Source: Candidatus Zhuqueibacterota bacterium 4484_87
GTDB lineage: Bacteria; Zhuqueibacterota; Zhuqueibacteria; Thermofontimicrobiales; Thermofontimicrobiaceae
DNA length: 34,033 nucleotides
Direction of reading: 5' to 3'
Assembly: GCA_002085355.1 (NCBI GenBank)
Contig: NATN01000012.1
Coordinates: forward strand, 1 to 34,033
Shown here: positions 8,674 to 17,077 of the stretch, one piece after another
Layout of the letters: every line of letters starts with the position of its first letter
Numbering within the stretch: the stretch's first letter is position 1
Translations under genes and position numbers: made by a program
Notes under the pieces: model-generated
The model's input: only the letters and a program-made list of their open reading frames with translations
Told to the model about the DNA's origin: nothing
The model's database searches: none

Positions 8674-11600
8674 ATGTGTCGATACATTATAAAGTTCGGG
8701 GCTATCGTAGTTATTAGCATTGTTCTTTTTCTGTCATGCGGAGACAATGATAATGTAGTGGGCTCAAAGACAGATTCCATTGAGACTTTGACGACATCGG
8801 AACCGGCGATTTTGGCTGATGGACTTTCGTCAGCAATCATCGTGGCGACTGTGCTTGATTCCAGCGGGAAGCATGCCGGAGGTCTGCCTGTTCATTTTGA
8901 AACGACTTTCGGTACAATCAATGAAACCGTGTACACAGATCAGGATGGCAATGCTTATGCATTGCTGCAGAGCGTTGCCAGCGCAACAGATATCAAAGCG
9001 ACAGTTACGGCAACTGTTCTGGATACGCTGTTCACCATTCCCAAAACTCGTGCGCATTTCGGAGTTAATCTGTCTGTGAAAGGTATGAAGTCGTTGCCCG
9101 GCAGAAAATTCGATTTAAAAAAATCTTCGGCAGCAGGAGAAAATTCAGCATCCATCGATGTTACTTTTCTGGGCATTACTTTCAGCGGCGAATTACAGGA
9201 AATCGCAATTCCGGCAGACGGCATCTCAAAAAGCCGCTTGAAAGTCAACATCAAAGAAACTACAAGCAAGAAGGCAATTACAGAAGCGCAAATTTCTCTT
9301 GCTGCGTGCTATGGCACGATTGTCAATAAAATCGTAACTGACAATCAGGGATTAGCACAAACCGACATTACGGCAGCGACAACCGAAGTGACGGACTCTA
9401 TTTTCATGGAATACGGGAATGTCTTCCGCGATACGTTGTTCATCAGCTACGAGAAGCCCAATATTTCTATTTCACCGAAAACAGTTTACTTGATTGCTGA
9501 CGGATCGAGCAAAACGACCTTTACTGTCTCGCTGAAATCGAAAGAGAATACCCCCATCGTGAACGCAGAAGTCCGTTTTTCAGCGACAAACGGCACCATC
9601 GCGCCCAGTTCAGTTTTCACGAACAGCGAGGGAATCGCTCAGGCAACACTCACAAGCGTGGCAAAAGTGGACACAAATGTGCTCGTCATCGCGCGTTTGA
9701 ATAGTTTTGCAGATACATCTCATGCCAATTTTATCAAGCCGATTCTAAGCCTTACTCCGGAAACTGGAGAATTACCGGCGGATGGCAACAGTGAAATGGA
9801 TTTTACTGCCTCCCTCCTGCTGCCGGATCACACTCCTGTCGTCGGCGCAGTAATTAATTTTTCAACATCAGCAGGCTCGATTACTCCGGCTTCCGGTGAG
9901 ACAGATGCCACCGGCTCTGTGAGCGCAACGTTGAAGAGCAGTTTTGATGAAAAAGAAAATGTCATCGTCAAAGCGGCATTTCAAGAGCTGGAAGAGACAG
10001 CAACCGTCAAGTTCTCTCTCCCAGTTCTGACAATTTCTCCGACTGAAGCCAAATTGCTGGCGAATGGCAGCAGCAAACAAACTTTTACAGCAGCGTTGAT
10101 TTCCCGCAATAATGTTCCTATTGAAAATGCAGAAATTGTGTTTTCAACAACGAACGGGACAATATCCAATTCAACAGCAATAACAAACGCCGAGGGAAAA
10201 GCGACGACAGATTTGCGGAGCAGTACCATTGCTGATTCAAATGTGAAAGTAATTGCTCAGTTTCATCATGCCGCAGACACTGCAGCCGTCGTTTTCATCC
10301 CGTCTTCCACCGAAAGCGGATTGATGCTGGACGGTGAAAAAGAACTGTTCCGTGATGGAATTTCATCCACTTCGATTACAGCCACCGTGTTGGACGACAA
10401 TGGAAATCCTGTCTCTGACGCGACAGTCTTTTTTACTGCGCAATATGGCACAATTCCGCAAACTGCAATCACGGGCACAGATGGCAAAGCGACAGTGACT
10501 TACACTGCTGATGTGGGAGAGAATAGTATTTCTGACGAAATCACAGCAACCGTCGGTACAGCGTCAGTAAGCCATGCAATAAATTTAATAGGGCTGACAA
10601 TGACCCTCACTGCTTCGCCTGACTCAATTCCCGCAGATGGGACGTCAAAGTCGGTAATTTCTGTACATTTAAAACAGACTGAATCTCAACTGGCAGTCCC
10701 TGGAATAAGTATTACTTTTACCAGCAATTTGGGATTCATAGGTACAACGGCTACGACGGACAATGAAGGGGTGGCAATTATTGAATTACGCGCTGCTTCA
10801 ACGCCCGGAAAAGCTACCGTGACAGCGACTTACGGACAATTTGTCAAAACAGTGGACGTTCAATTTTATTTGAACTCGCCGCAAAGTATGGTTTTGACTG
10901 CTGATCCGAATTACATCTGGGTAAAGGAGACTGGCAATCTCGAGCAAACAGTGATTACTGCCACAGTGTTGGGGGTTCAGGGACACCCCATTGGACATTC
11001 AGTTCCGATTAAATTTTATGTTCAGAATTCTCCTGATGAGAGCTTACCCGCAGACCAGCAATGCGGTTTTGTTGATGAAGCTGGTACTGTCGTGAGAGAA
11101 ACGGCTTCCATCTATACATCTGACGGATCAGCGAGCATCGGCTTCCGTTCCGGGACAAAATCCGGGACGGTAGAAATTCGTGCCGAATTAGTGGATCAAC
11201 CGCAAACATTATCTCGTCAGGCTGTGATTGTTATCCGTTCCGGTCCGCCCTACATCTGGATCGATCCGGCTGACCCCAATCATGTCTTACCGAACATGAC
11301 GCTTTATCTGGATTATTTCAACCAGGACGGCAAACACGCGCTGCGTGAATACAATGTCACAGCGCTTTTAGGTGATAAATACAACAATCCTGTTGAACAA
11401 AACACGACGGTTTATTTCACTACCACGGGTGGCGTCATCACAACCGATACAAAGACGGACGCACAGGGTTTCGCGCATGTATCTCTTTTCTCAGGAAACC
11501 CATTTCCGACAACATGTCCGTCCGATACGCGACTGGATCCGCATCAGATCCCTAATCCGAATGCAGACGGCTTATTCTTGCCCATTACGTTGACTGATTT

Positions 11601-12084
11601 TGAAGGAGGCGAGGTGGTCAATAGCTGCGGGGATACCGGCGAAAATGATGGCATCGCTGTCATTTATGCCTATACATGGGGCAGAGATCAAAACGGAAAT
11701 GATGCAACAGTATTTTCTACAGCAAAGGCGATATTTGGCGGCGCTATTGCCCACTTTGAGGTATTCGTCGATCCACCGGTGGATTCTCTGAATCCGGGCG
11801 AAGTTGCCAATATTCACATTCGCGTCTGGGACGAGCACGGCAATCCACCATCAGCAGGATCTTCATTAACAGCATCCACCTCTGCGGGGAAATTATCAGT
11901 TGAAAAATTTATGCCGGATAAAGATCGCTATGGATATGGCAGCACTTATTTTACAACATCTCTGCTCAATAATTTGGACCCTGTGGAAGACGAGGCGCAA
12001 ATGGCAGAGGTTACTATTGAACTGGATGCGCCCAATCCAAACGGGAAAGTAAGCGGAACTGTTTACGTATATCTAAAATTATAG
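8674..12084 (+). CDS. Large lipoprotein with tandem Big_1/invasin-intimin-like Ig domains
   Basis: N-terminus IVLFLSCGDN (lipobox); recurrent units '(P)ADG.S...V.F....GTI....TD..G.A...L'. Confidence 0.85.
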   Translation: MCRYIIKFGAIVVISIVLFLSCGDNDNVVGSKTDSIETLTTSEPAILADGLSSAIIVATVLDSSGKHAGGLPVHFETTFGTINETVYTDQDGNAYALLQSVASATDIKATVTATVLDTLFTIPKTRAHFGVNLSVKGMKSLPGRKFDLKKSSAAGENSASIDVTFLGITFSGELQEIAIPADGISKSRLKVNIKETTSKKAITEAQISLAACYGTIVNKIVTDNQGLAQTDITAATTEVTDSIFMEYGNVFRDTLFISYEKPNISISPKTVYLIADGSSKTTFTVSLKSKENTPIVNAEVRFSATNGTIAPSSVFTNSEGIAQATLTSVAKVDTNVLVIARLNSFADTSHANFIKPILSLTPETGELPADGNSEMDFTASLLLPDHTPVVGAVINFSTSAGSITPASGETDATGSVSATLKSSFDEKENVIVKAAFQELEETATVKFSLPVLTISPTEAKLLANGSSKQTFTAALISRNNVPIENAEIVFSTTNGTISNSTAITNAEGKATTDLRSSTIADSNVKVIAQFHHAADTAAVVFIPSSTESGLMLDGEKELFRDGISSTSITATVLDDNGNPVSDATVFFTAQYGTIPQTAITGTDGKATVTYTADVGENSISDEITATVGTASVSHAINLIGLTMTLTASPDSIPADGTSKSVISVHLKQTESQLAVPGISITFTSNLGFIGTTATTDNEGVAIIELRAASTPGKATVTATYGQFVKTVDVQFYLNSPQSMVLTADPNYIWVKETGNLEQTVITATVLGVQGHPIGHSVPIKFYVQNSPDESLPADQQCGFVDEAGTVVRETASIYTSDGSASIGFRSGTKSGTVEIRAELVDQPQTLSRQAVIVIRSGPPYIWIDPADPNHVLPNMTLYLDYFNQDGKHALREYNVTALLGDKYNNPVEQNTTVYFTTTGGVITTDTKTDAQGFAHVSLFSGNPFPTTCPSDTRLDPHQIPNPNADGLFLPITLTDFEGGEVVNSCGDTGENDGIAVIYAYTWGRDQNGNDATVFSTAKAIFGGAIAHFEVFVDPPVDSLNPGEVANIHIRVWDEHGNPPSAGSSLTASTSAGKLSVEKFMPDKDRYGYGSTYFTTSLLNNLDPVEDEAQMAEVTIELDAPNPNGKVSGTVYVYLKL
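8806..11000 (+). repeat. Protein-level tandem Ig (Big_1-like) repeats, about 95 aa period
   Basis: Units start near ADGLSS, PADGISK, ADGSSK, PADGNSE, LANGSSK, FRDGISS, PADGTSK; further divergent units follow to the C-terminus. Confidence 0.8.
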
Positions 12085-12089
12085 GAAAA

Positions 12090-12173
12090 AAATGCGGTAC
12101 ACTTTCATTCTTCAATCATGTGTAAAACGGGAACAACATGATTCTTCCATCCATGCCGAGGTGTACCGCATTT
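12090..12173. repeat. Nested palindromic intergenic element
   Basis: Outer 13-bp perfect inverted repeat AAATGCGGTACAC / GTGTACCGCATTT (12090-12102 / 12161-12173); inner AATCATGT / ACATGATT (12114-12121 / 12136-12143). Confidence 0.75.
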
Positions 12174-12198
12174 AATACTTTCATTTGATGGATCAACT

Positions 12199-12687
12199 AT
12201 GATGCAGAATGTTTTACTGATTGGCGCATTTGTGATTTTGGGGATATTGATTTTATCAATTAACAGCACAATTTTCGTCACCAACAAAGCGATTAGAGAG
12301 AACGAAGTTCATATTACAGGAATCGGTTTGGGGCAAGCGCTAATAGAAGAAATCACTTCGCGGTCTTTTGATGAAAATACGACCGGGTCAAAAAGGGTGC
12401 TCTCCCCTTATCAATTGACGAGCGTGGATAATCTGGGCAAAGAAACGGGAGAGCCACCATTTGATGATGTGGATGATTACAATAATTACAGTAAAAAAGT
12501 CGATACGCCGCGAATCGAGGGATACATGATTAATGTAAAAGTTGGCTATGCGAATCCGTTGATCCAGAGGAATTTTATTAATACGAAAACATATCTCAAA
12601 AGAATTGAAGTAACGGTAAAAAACCCGAAATACATGCATAACCCAGATTCGCTGACATTAGCGACTGTAGTTTCTTATTTCAAATGA
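12199..12687 (+). CDS. Pilin-like (pseudopilin) protein, cassette 1 gene A
   Basis: N-terminal hydrophobic helix; aligns with 14239-14742 (LSINS, FDDVDDYN, TKTYLKRIEV). Confidence 0.65.
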   Translation: MMQNVLLIGAFVILGILILSINSTIFVTNKAIRENEVHITGIGLGQALIEEITSRSFDENTTGSKRVLSPYQLTSVDNLGKETGEPPFDDVDDYNNYSKKVDTPRIEGYMINVKVGYANPLIQRNFINTKTYLKRIEVTVKNPKYMHNPDSLTLATVVSYFK

Positions 12688-12699
12688 AACAGGAAAACG

Positions 12700-13281
12700 A
12701 TGCAAACGACTTTCAACATAATAATTTCAATTATCATTTTTTCACTTTTAATGATGATAGTCGTAAGCGTCGATGGCAACGTGAAATCAATTTCCAGGCA
12801 GCTATCAGGAGACAAAATCGCCCAGGAAATGGTCGTTGTAATTGTTGAGTTAATCGACCATGATTTTGCAAAAATTGGTTACATGAAAACCGCCCCTAAA
12901 TTTAAATTAGGTGCGTTGGATTCAAATAGAATCACTTTTTATTGCGATTACGACAATAATGGGCTCATGGATTCTGTTTCATATTACTTTGACTGGGAAG
13001 CAAGTGCCGTGAAATCCAACCCACATATTCACCAACTGTATCGCAAGATGAATAATCAAAACCCTGAAAAGGTTGCTTTGGGAATTGTTCATTTCAATCT
13101 CGCTTATTTCGATGAAAATATGAACTCTATCAGCTACGGCAAATTGGCAGATGTGAATTATGTGAATCAAATTAGGGCGATTCGAGTCCGTTTGCGTGTA
13201 GAAACTCAATTTCAAATTGAAAATCATTTCGGAAGCGCTTATTGGGAAAAAGTCTATTTTCCTAAAAATTTAAATTTATAG
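12700..13281 (+). CDS. Pilin-like (GspJ-like pseudopilin) protein, cassette 1 gene B
   Basis: N-terminal hydrophobic helix; shares IDHDFAKIG, DSNRITF, FPKNL with 14763-15347. Confidence 0.65.
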   Translation: MQTTFNIIISIIIFSLLMMIVVSVDGNVKSISRQLSGDKIAQEMVVVIVELIDHDFAKIGYMKTAPKFKLGALDSNRITFYCDYDNNGLMDSVSYYFDWEASAVKSNPHIHQLYRKMNNQNPEKVALGIVHFNLAYFDENMNSISYGKLADVNYVNQIRAIRVRLRVETQFQIENHFGSAYWEKVYFPKNLNL

Positions 13282-13290
13282 AACTATAAA

Positions 13291-14139
13291 TTGCGCGGTA
13301 CTTTTGTCGAGGAAGATCAATATATGGATTGTGGAATCGATACGGTTGCCATTTCATCGGATTCTGCTAATCCAACAATCGGAGATACAATATCAGTGAC
13401 GGTAAAAGCCTGGTACAATGACAAAAGGAAAGAAGCTTCAGCAAAAGTCGTATTGTCACGATTGACAATACCGCCGCTGAAAGCAGCCGTTGCCTTCCCG
13501 GGTCAAAATCCGGTACTTGATCTCAACGGCGCGCCGCTTATTGATGGCAATAACCACGACTATAACGGAAATTTGTCATCTGTTTCCAACGATCTGCCAG
13601 GCGTCGCAGTTCACTCAACAACAGACAGCGTCAACATTGTGCAAAAACTTTACAATGACAAACAAGAAGATCACGTCATTGGATTTGGCGGAATACCAAG
13701 TGTGCAAGTCAGCACAGTAGATGATCCGTCCATTTTTATTGATCCCATTACTGCCAGCGCTGACTTTCATTTGGCAGCGGGAACCTATAGTTCAGTGATC
13801 TTTGGTTCCAAAGATGCGCCGGTTATCGTTTACGGCCAAGGTGATTTGAAATTTTCCGGTGGCGTTGTCGGTCACGGAATTTTAGTAATTGACGGTACCT
13901 TGACGCTGTCAGGTAATTTTTTCTGGTATGGCATTGTTTACGTCGTCGGACCTTCTCCGGAGATTTTTAACTCGGTTGGCACAAATAGGATTATCGGCGG
14001 TGTGGTACTCGGCGGCAAAGATAAGACCGCTCGTTTACGAGGTACAGCAGATATTAAGTACAGCTACGAAGCAGTCGAAAATGTGCGAAACAAGACAAAA
14101 AGTCTCCTGACAATGAGTTTGATTTCATGGTTCGAATAA
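13291..14139 (+). CDS. PilX-like/passenger-type protein, cassette 1 gene C, apparently lacking its N-terminal membrane segment
   Basis: TTG start in the track; no hydrophobic N-terminus; TISVTVKAWYNDKRKEASAKVVLSR and C-terminal LISWFE resemble the interior and end of 15369-16634. Possible pseudogene or start at ATG 13324. Confidence 0.55.
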   Translation: MRGTFVEEDQYMDCGIDTVAISSDSANPTIGDTISVTVKAWYNDKRKEASAKVVLSRLTIPPLKAAVAFPGQNPVLDLNGAPLIDGNNHDYNGNLSSVSNDLPGVAVHSTTDSVNIVQKLYNDKQEDHVIGFGGIPSVQVSTVDDPSIFIDPITASADFHLAAGTYSSVIFGSKDAPVIVYGQGDLKFSGGVVGHGILVIDGTLTLSGNFFWYGIVYVVGPSPEIFNSVGTNRIIGGVVLGGKDKTARLRGTADIKYSYEAVENVRNKTKSLLTMSLISWFE

Positions 14140-14238
14140 TTTCTATCGATTAATTGTCACAGGAAGTATTTAATCGGTCAATGATCTTGCGCGACAATGA
14201 TCGGTTCGTAATTAGTTATTTAAAATTGGGTTGAGAAA

Positions 14239-14742
14239 ATGGGAAAAGGTGATCTCATATTAGTTATCGGCGGACTGTTGCTCCTGTCGATGTTCACGCT
14301 CTCGATTAATAGCTCCATTACAGAGAATAGAAAGACGCTTTACTCGAGCGAAAGTGTGCTGAATGCGTTGGCTCTTGCTGAAAAATACATTGAGGAAGCC
14401 GAAGCGCTTCGATTCGACGAAAAAAAATCAGCCACTATTCCCAGTTCATTCACGAATCCCAGCCGTCTCGGTCCGGATGATAATGAATATTATCCTAATT
14501 TCGATGACATCGACGATTTTAACTATTTCACTTATACCGATACTTCTTCAGGCAATGTACCGTACACGATTCAGATCAGGGTTTTTTATACGACACTTTC
14601 AAATCCTGATCAGATTTCTACCAGCAGAACTTACTTTAAAAGAATGGTCGTAAATATCTCATCACCATTTATGAAAAAGATCAACGATAAAACGATCACG
14701 TTGAAAAAACTCTTTGCTTATCATTATTTTTATAGTGAATAA
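14239..14742 (+). CDS. Pilin-like protein, cassette 2 gene A
   Basis: MGKGDLILVIGGLLLLSMFTLSINSS; FDDIDDFN, SRTYFKRMVV as in 12199-12687. Confidence 0.65.
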   Translation: MGKGDLILVIGGLLLLSMFTLSINSSITENRKTLYSSESVLNALALAEKYIEEAEALRFDEKKSATIPSSFTNPSRLGPDDNEYYPNFDDIDDFNYFTYTDTSSGNVPYTIQIRVFYTTLSNPDQISTSRTYFKRMVVNISSPFMKKINDKTITLKKLFAYHYFYSE

Positions 14743-14762
14743 CAAAAAAATACGGTCAGAAA

Positions 14763-15347
14763 ATGAATGCAATAAGGGAATCAATACTGGCGCTGTTTCT
14801 TGCGGGCTGGATCATCATGATCGCTCTTCGTGTTAATACTAATACGACGCTTCACCTATATCACACGCAACAGAATGTGCTCAATCAAGAGAGTATGCAC
14901 CTACTGACTGATATTATCGAATATGATTTCCGTAAAATCGGTCATGGGTTATTAAATCCTCTCGGCGCCATTCAAGTCGCTGACAGCAATCGCATTGTAT
15001 TTTCCTATGATAAAGATCCGTCATTAGCGTATGATTCAATTAAAGTTGTTTATAAAATGGCCCCCATTGTACGTCGCAGTCACGTGTTCAACAAAATGCT
15101 CATCCGCAAAGAAAACTCAACAAAAATCACCCGTTTTCCGTTTGGCATTTCAAGATTTCATTTGAAATATTATAATAAACTGGGACAATTGTTGCCCACT
15201 CCGGTAGTATCTGATTCACTGGCAAGCATCCGAGAAATCGAAGTTTCCATCACGTTGGAAAGCAATAACCTTTCAGAAAAAGGATACGACCGGGCAAGAT
15301 ATGTGAGCCGCTTTGTACCCAAGAATCTTTTGAGTCATTACGAATAA
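14763..15347 (+). CDS. Pilin-like (GspJ-like) protein, cassette 2 gene B
   Basis: N-terminal TM; IEYDFRKIG, DSNRIVFSYD, FVPKNL as in 12700-13281. Confidence 0.65.
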   Translation: MNAIRESILALFLAGWIIMIALRVNTNTTLHLYHTQQNVLNQESMHLLTDIIEYDFRKIGHGLLNPLGAIQVADSNRIVFSYDKDPSLAYDSIKVVYKMAPIVRRSHVFNKMLIRKENSTKITRFPFGISRFHLKYYNKLGQLLPTPVVSDSLASIREIEVSITLESNNLSEKGYDRARYVSRFVPKNLLSHYE

Positions 15348-15368
15348 AAAAAATATATAGGCGAAATT

Positions 15369-16634
15369 ATGGGACGCTACGTTGCATTCATCATCATGGG
15401 ATTTTTTATCAGCACTTCTACCCTGCGGATGCAGGCTAATCGCTACACGAGTGCCAGCGTGAACAATTTTTCAACGAAATATAAAAAACTTGTTTTAAGA
15501 AATATCGCCAACACTGGGGCTACTGTTGCGTTGAATGCATTGACTGTCAATATTAACACAACAGCAGGGGTTTCAAACAGGCCTCTTGACGGTGGCACCT
15601 ACTCCTATTTCATTGAAAGGCAGCAAGACGACCCCAATTTAGGACCTACAGAAATTCGCGTCACTTCAATCAGTCGTTTCCTCGGCATGACGGACACGAT
15701 TATCGTGTTGTTGACAAGACCCTCTTTTTCAAGATATGCATATTTCACAAACCATGAAGGAAATATCTGGTTTGCCACAGGCGATACAATCTATGGCCCT
15801 TGCCATACCAACACCTATTTTCAAATGATGGGGCAACCAGTTTTTTATGGCAAAGTAACAAGCTCCAGAGTATATAATTCTCATTCTCCTTACAGAAAAT
15901 ATTACCACGGATCAACAAATCCCCAATTCCTGGGCGGCACAGAGTGGGGAGTGCCCGAACTCCCGATGCCTGATCATATACCCCAGGATCTGATTGATGC
16001 CTCGCAGAACGGCGGAATTTATATCTCTAAAAGACATGTCTGGATCCAATTCCTCTCAAATGGGAGGGTAAAAATAGCTGCCAAAAATTCTCCGAGTCCT
16101 CCGCATTCATGGCAATATACGACTTACAATTTAAATTCCATCAATGGTGTCATCTATGTGAACAATTGGGGAGCCAGACCTGTCGTTCGCGTCAAAGGAA
16201 CAGTGAATGGAAACGTGACTGTCGGTACTCGAGGTTACATTCGAATCACTGACGACATTGTATATGCAGATGATCCGAGAACGAATCCAAGTTCAAATGA
16301 TATGTTGGGATTAGTTGCCGAGCGGGACGTTATCGTAGCGAATAACCATCATGATCAGGACAGGACGATCCAAGCGAGTATTATGACGCTGAATCCTTCT
16401 GTTGCTCCTAATAAAAACTTCTGGGTCGATCGTTACAAAAATGATCGTTACGGAAGGCTGCATCTGTTGGGTGGGTTAATTCAAAATTCCCGCGGCGCCG
16501 TCGGTTTGGTCGGTAGTTACTGGTCGCGAAAAGGCTACCTCAAAGATTATCATTGGGACTCTAGATTAATGAAAATGAATCCCCCTTATTTCCCGACTTT
16601 GTTCGCCTTGAAAAAAATCTCCTGGTGGGAGTAA
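15369..16634 (+). CDS. PilX-like pilus-associated protein, cassette 2 gene C
   Basis: N-terminal hydrophobic segment; central GTYSYFIERQ..IRVTSISRFLGMTDTIIVLLTRP; beta-rich C-terminal region; terminal KKISWWE. Confidence 0.6.
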   Translation: MGRYVAFIIMGFFISTSTLRMQANRYTSASVNNFSTKYKKLVLRNIANTGATVALNALTVNINTTAGVSNRPLDGGTYSYFIERQQDDPNLGPTEIRVTSISRFLGMTDTIIVLLTRPSFSRYAYFTNHEGNIWFATGDTIYGPCHTNTYFQMMGQPVFYGKVTSSRVYNSHSPYRKYYHGSTNPQFLGGTEWGVPELPMPDHIPQDLIDASQNGGIYISKRHVWIQFLSNGRVKIAAKNSPSPPHSWQYTTYNLNSINGVIYVNNWGARPVVRVKGTVNGNVTVGTRGYIRITDDIVYADDPRTNPSSNDMLGLVAERDVIVANNHHDQDRTIQASIMTLNPSVAPNKNFWVDRYKNDRYGRLHLLGGLIQNSRGAVGLVGSYWSRKGYLKDYHWDSRLMKMNPPYFPTLFALKKISWWE

Positions 16635-17004
16635 TAAACGAAAATAAGAACCCAGGGATAAATCCATCTAATTTTTTTTTCTGCAATAATGGGTCTTTAC
16701 CCATCCAATATTTTAATACCCAAACAAAAAGATTGTCCATCAAAAACTTTTTTTTAGAAAACAATTCTGCAAATATTATCAATTTTTGATTTTTTTCCAA
16801 CATGAATGATGCTGCCATTTCAAAATGAAATAAAAATTAAGAATTGAAGAATGGAAGAATAAAGTAAAAGTTTAGCCAAATATTTATATTTCCTATCTAA
16901 TTTCTACAACCTTATAACTCATTTAATTTCATTGTGTTATAAGAAGATATTATTTCGCTCGTTTTATTCATATTTAGTAAAATAGCTTCCCCAAAATAAT
17001 TCAA

Positions 17005-17020
17005 TGGTACGCTTTTTGTT
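17005..17020 (+). promoter_or_regulatory. Candidate sigma54 (-24/-12) promoter
   Basis: TGGTACGCTTTTTGTT versus TGGCACGNNNNTTGCW: correct GG-N10-GC spacing, two mismatches including the -12 C. Confidence 0.35.
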
Positions 17021-17077
17021 TAAATGAAAAGTGAACAAGTTACTTGTAAAACTCTCAAATATGAAAGGGGATGGGAA

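Noticed and set aside
14175-14190. CGGTCAATGATCTTGC as a sigma54 promoter for cassette 2
   Set aside because: Spacing is GG-N11-GC, one base too long for the sigma54 consensus.
16689-16704. ATGGGT-CTTT-ACCCAT hairpin downstream of the 421-aa gene
   Set aside because: Only a 6-bp stem without a T-tract; not enough to assign function.
16561-16818. 85-aa - strand ORF in the AT-rich intergenic region
   Set aside because: Overlaps the end of the 421-aa gene, low-complexity, no domain recognised.
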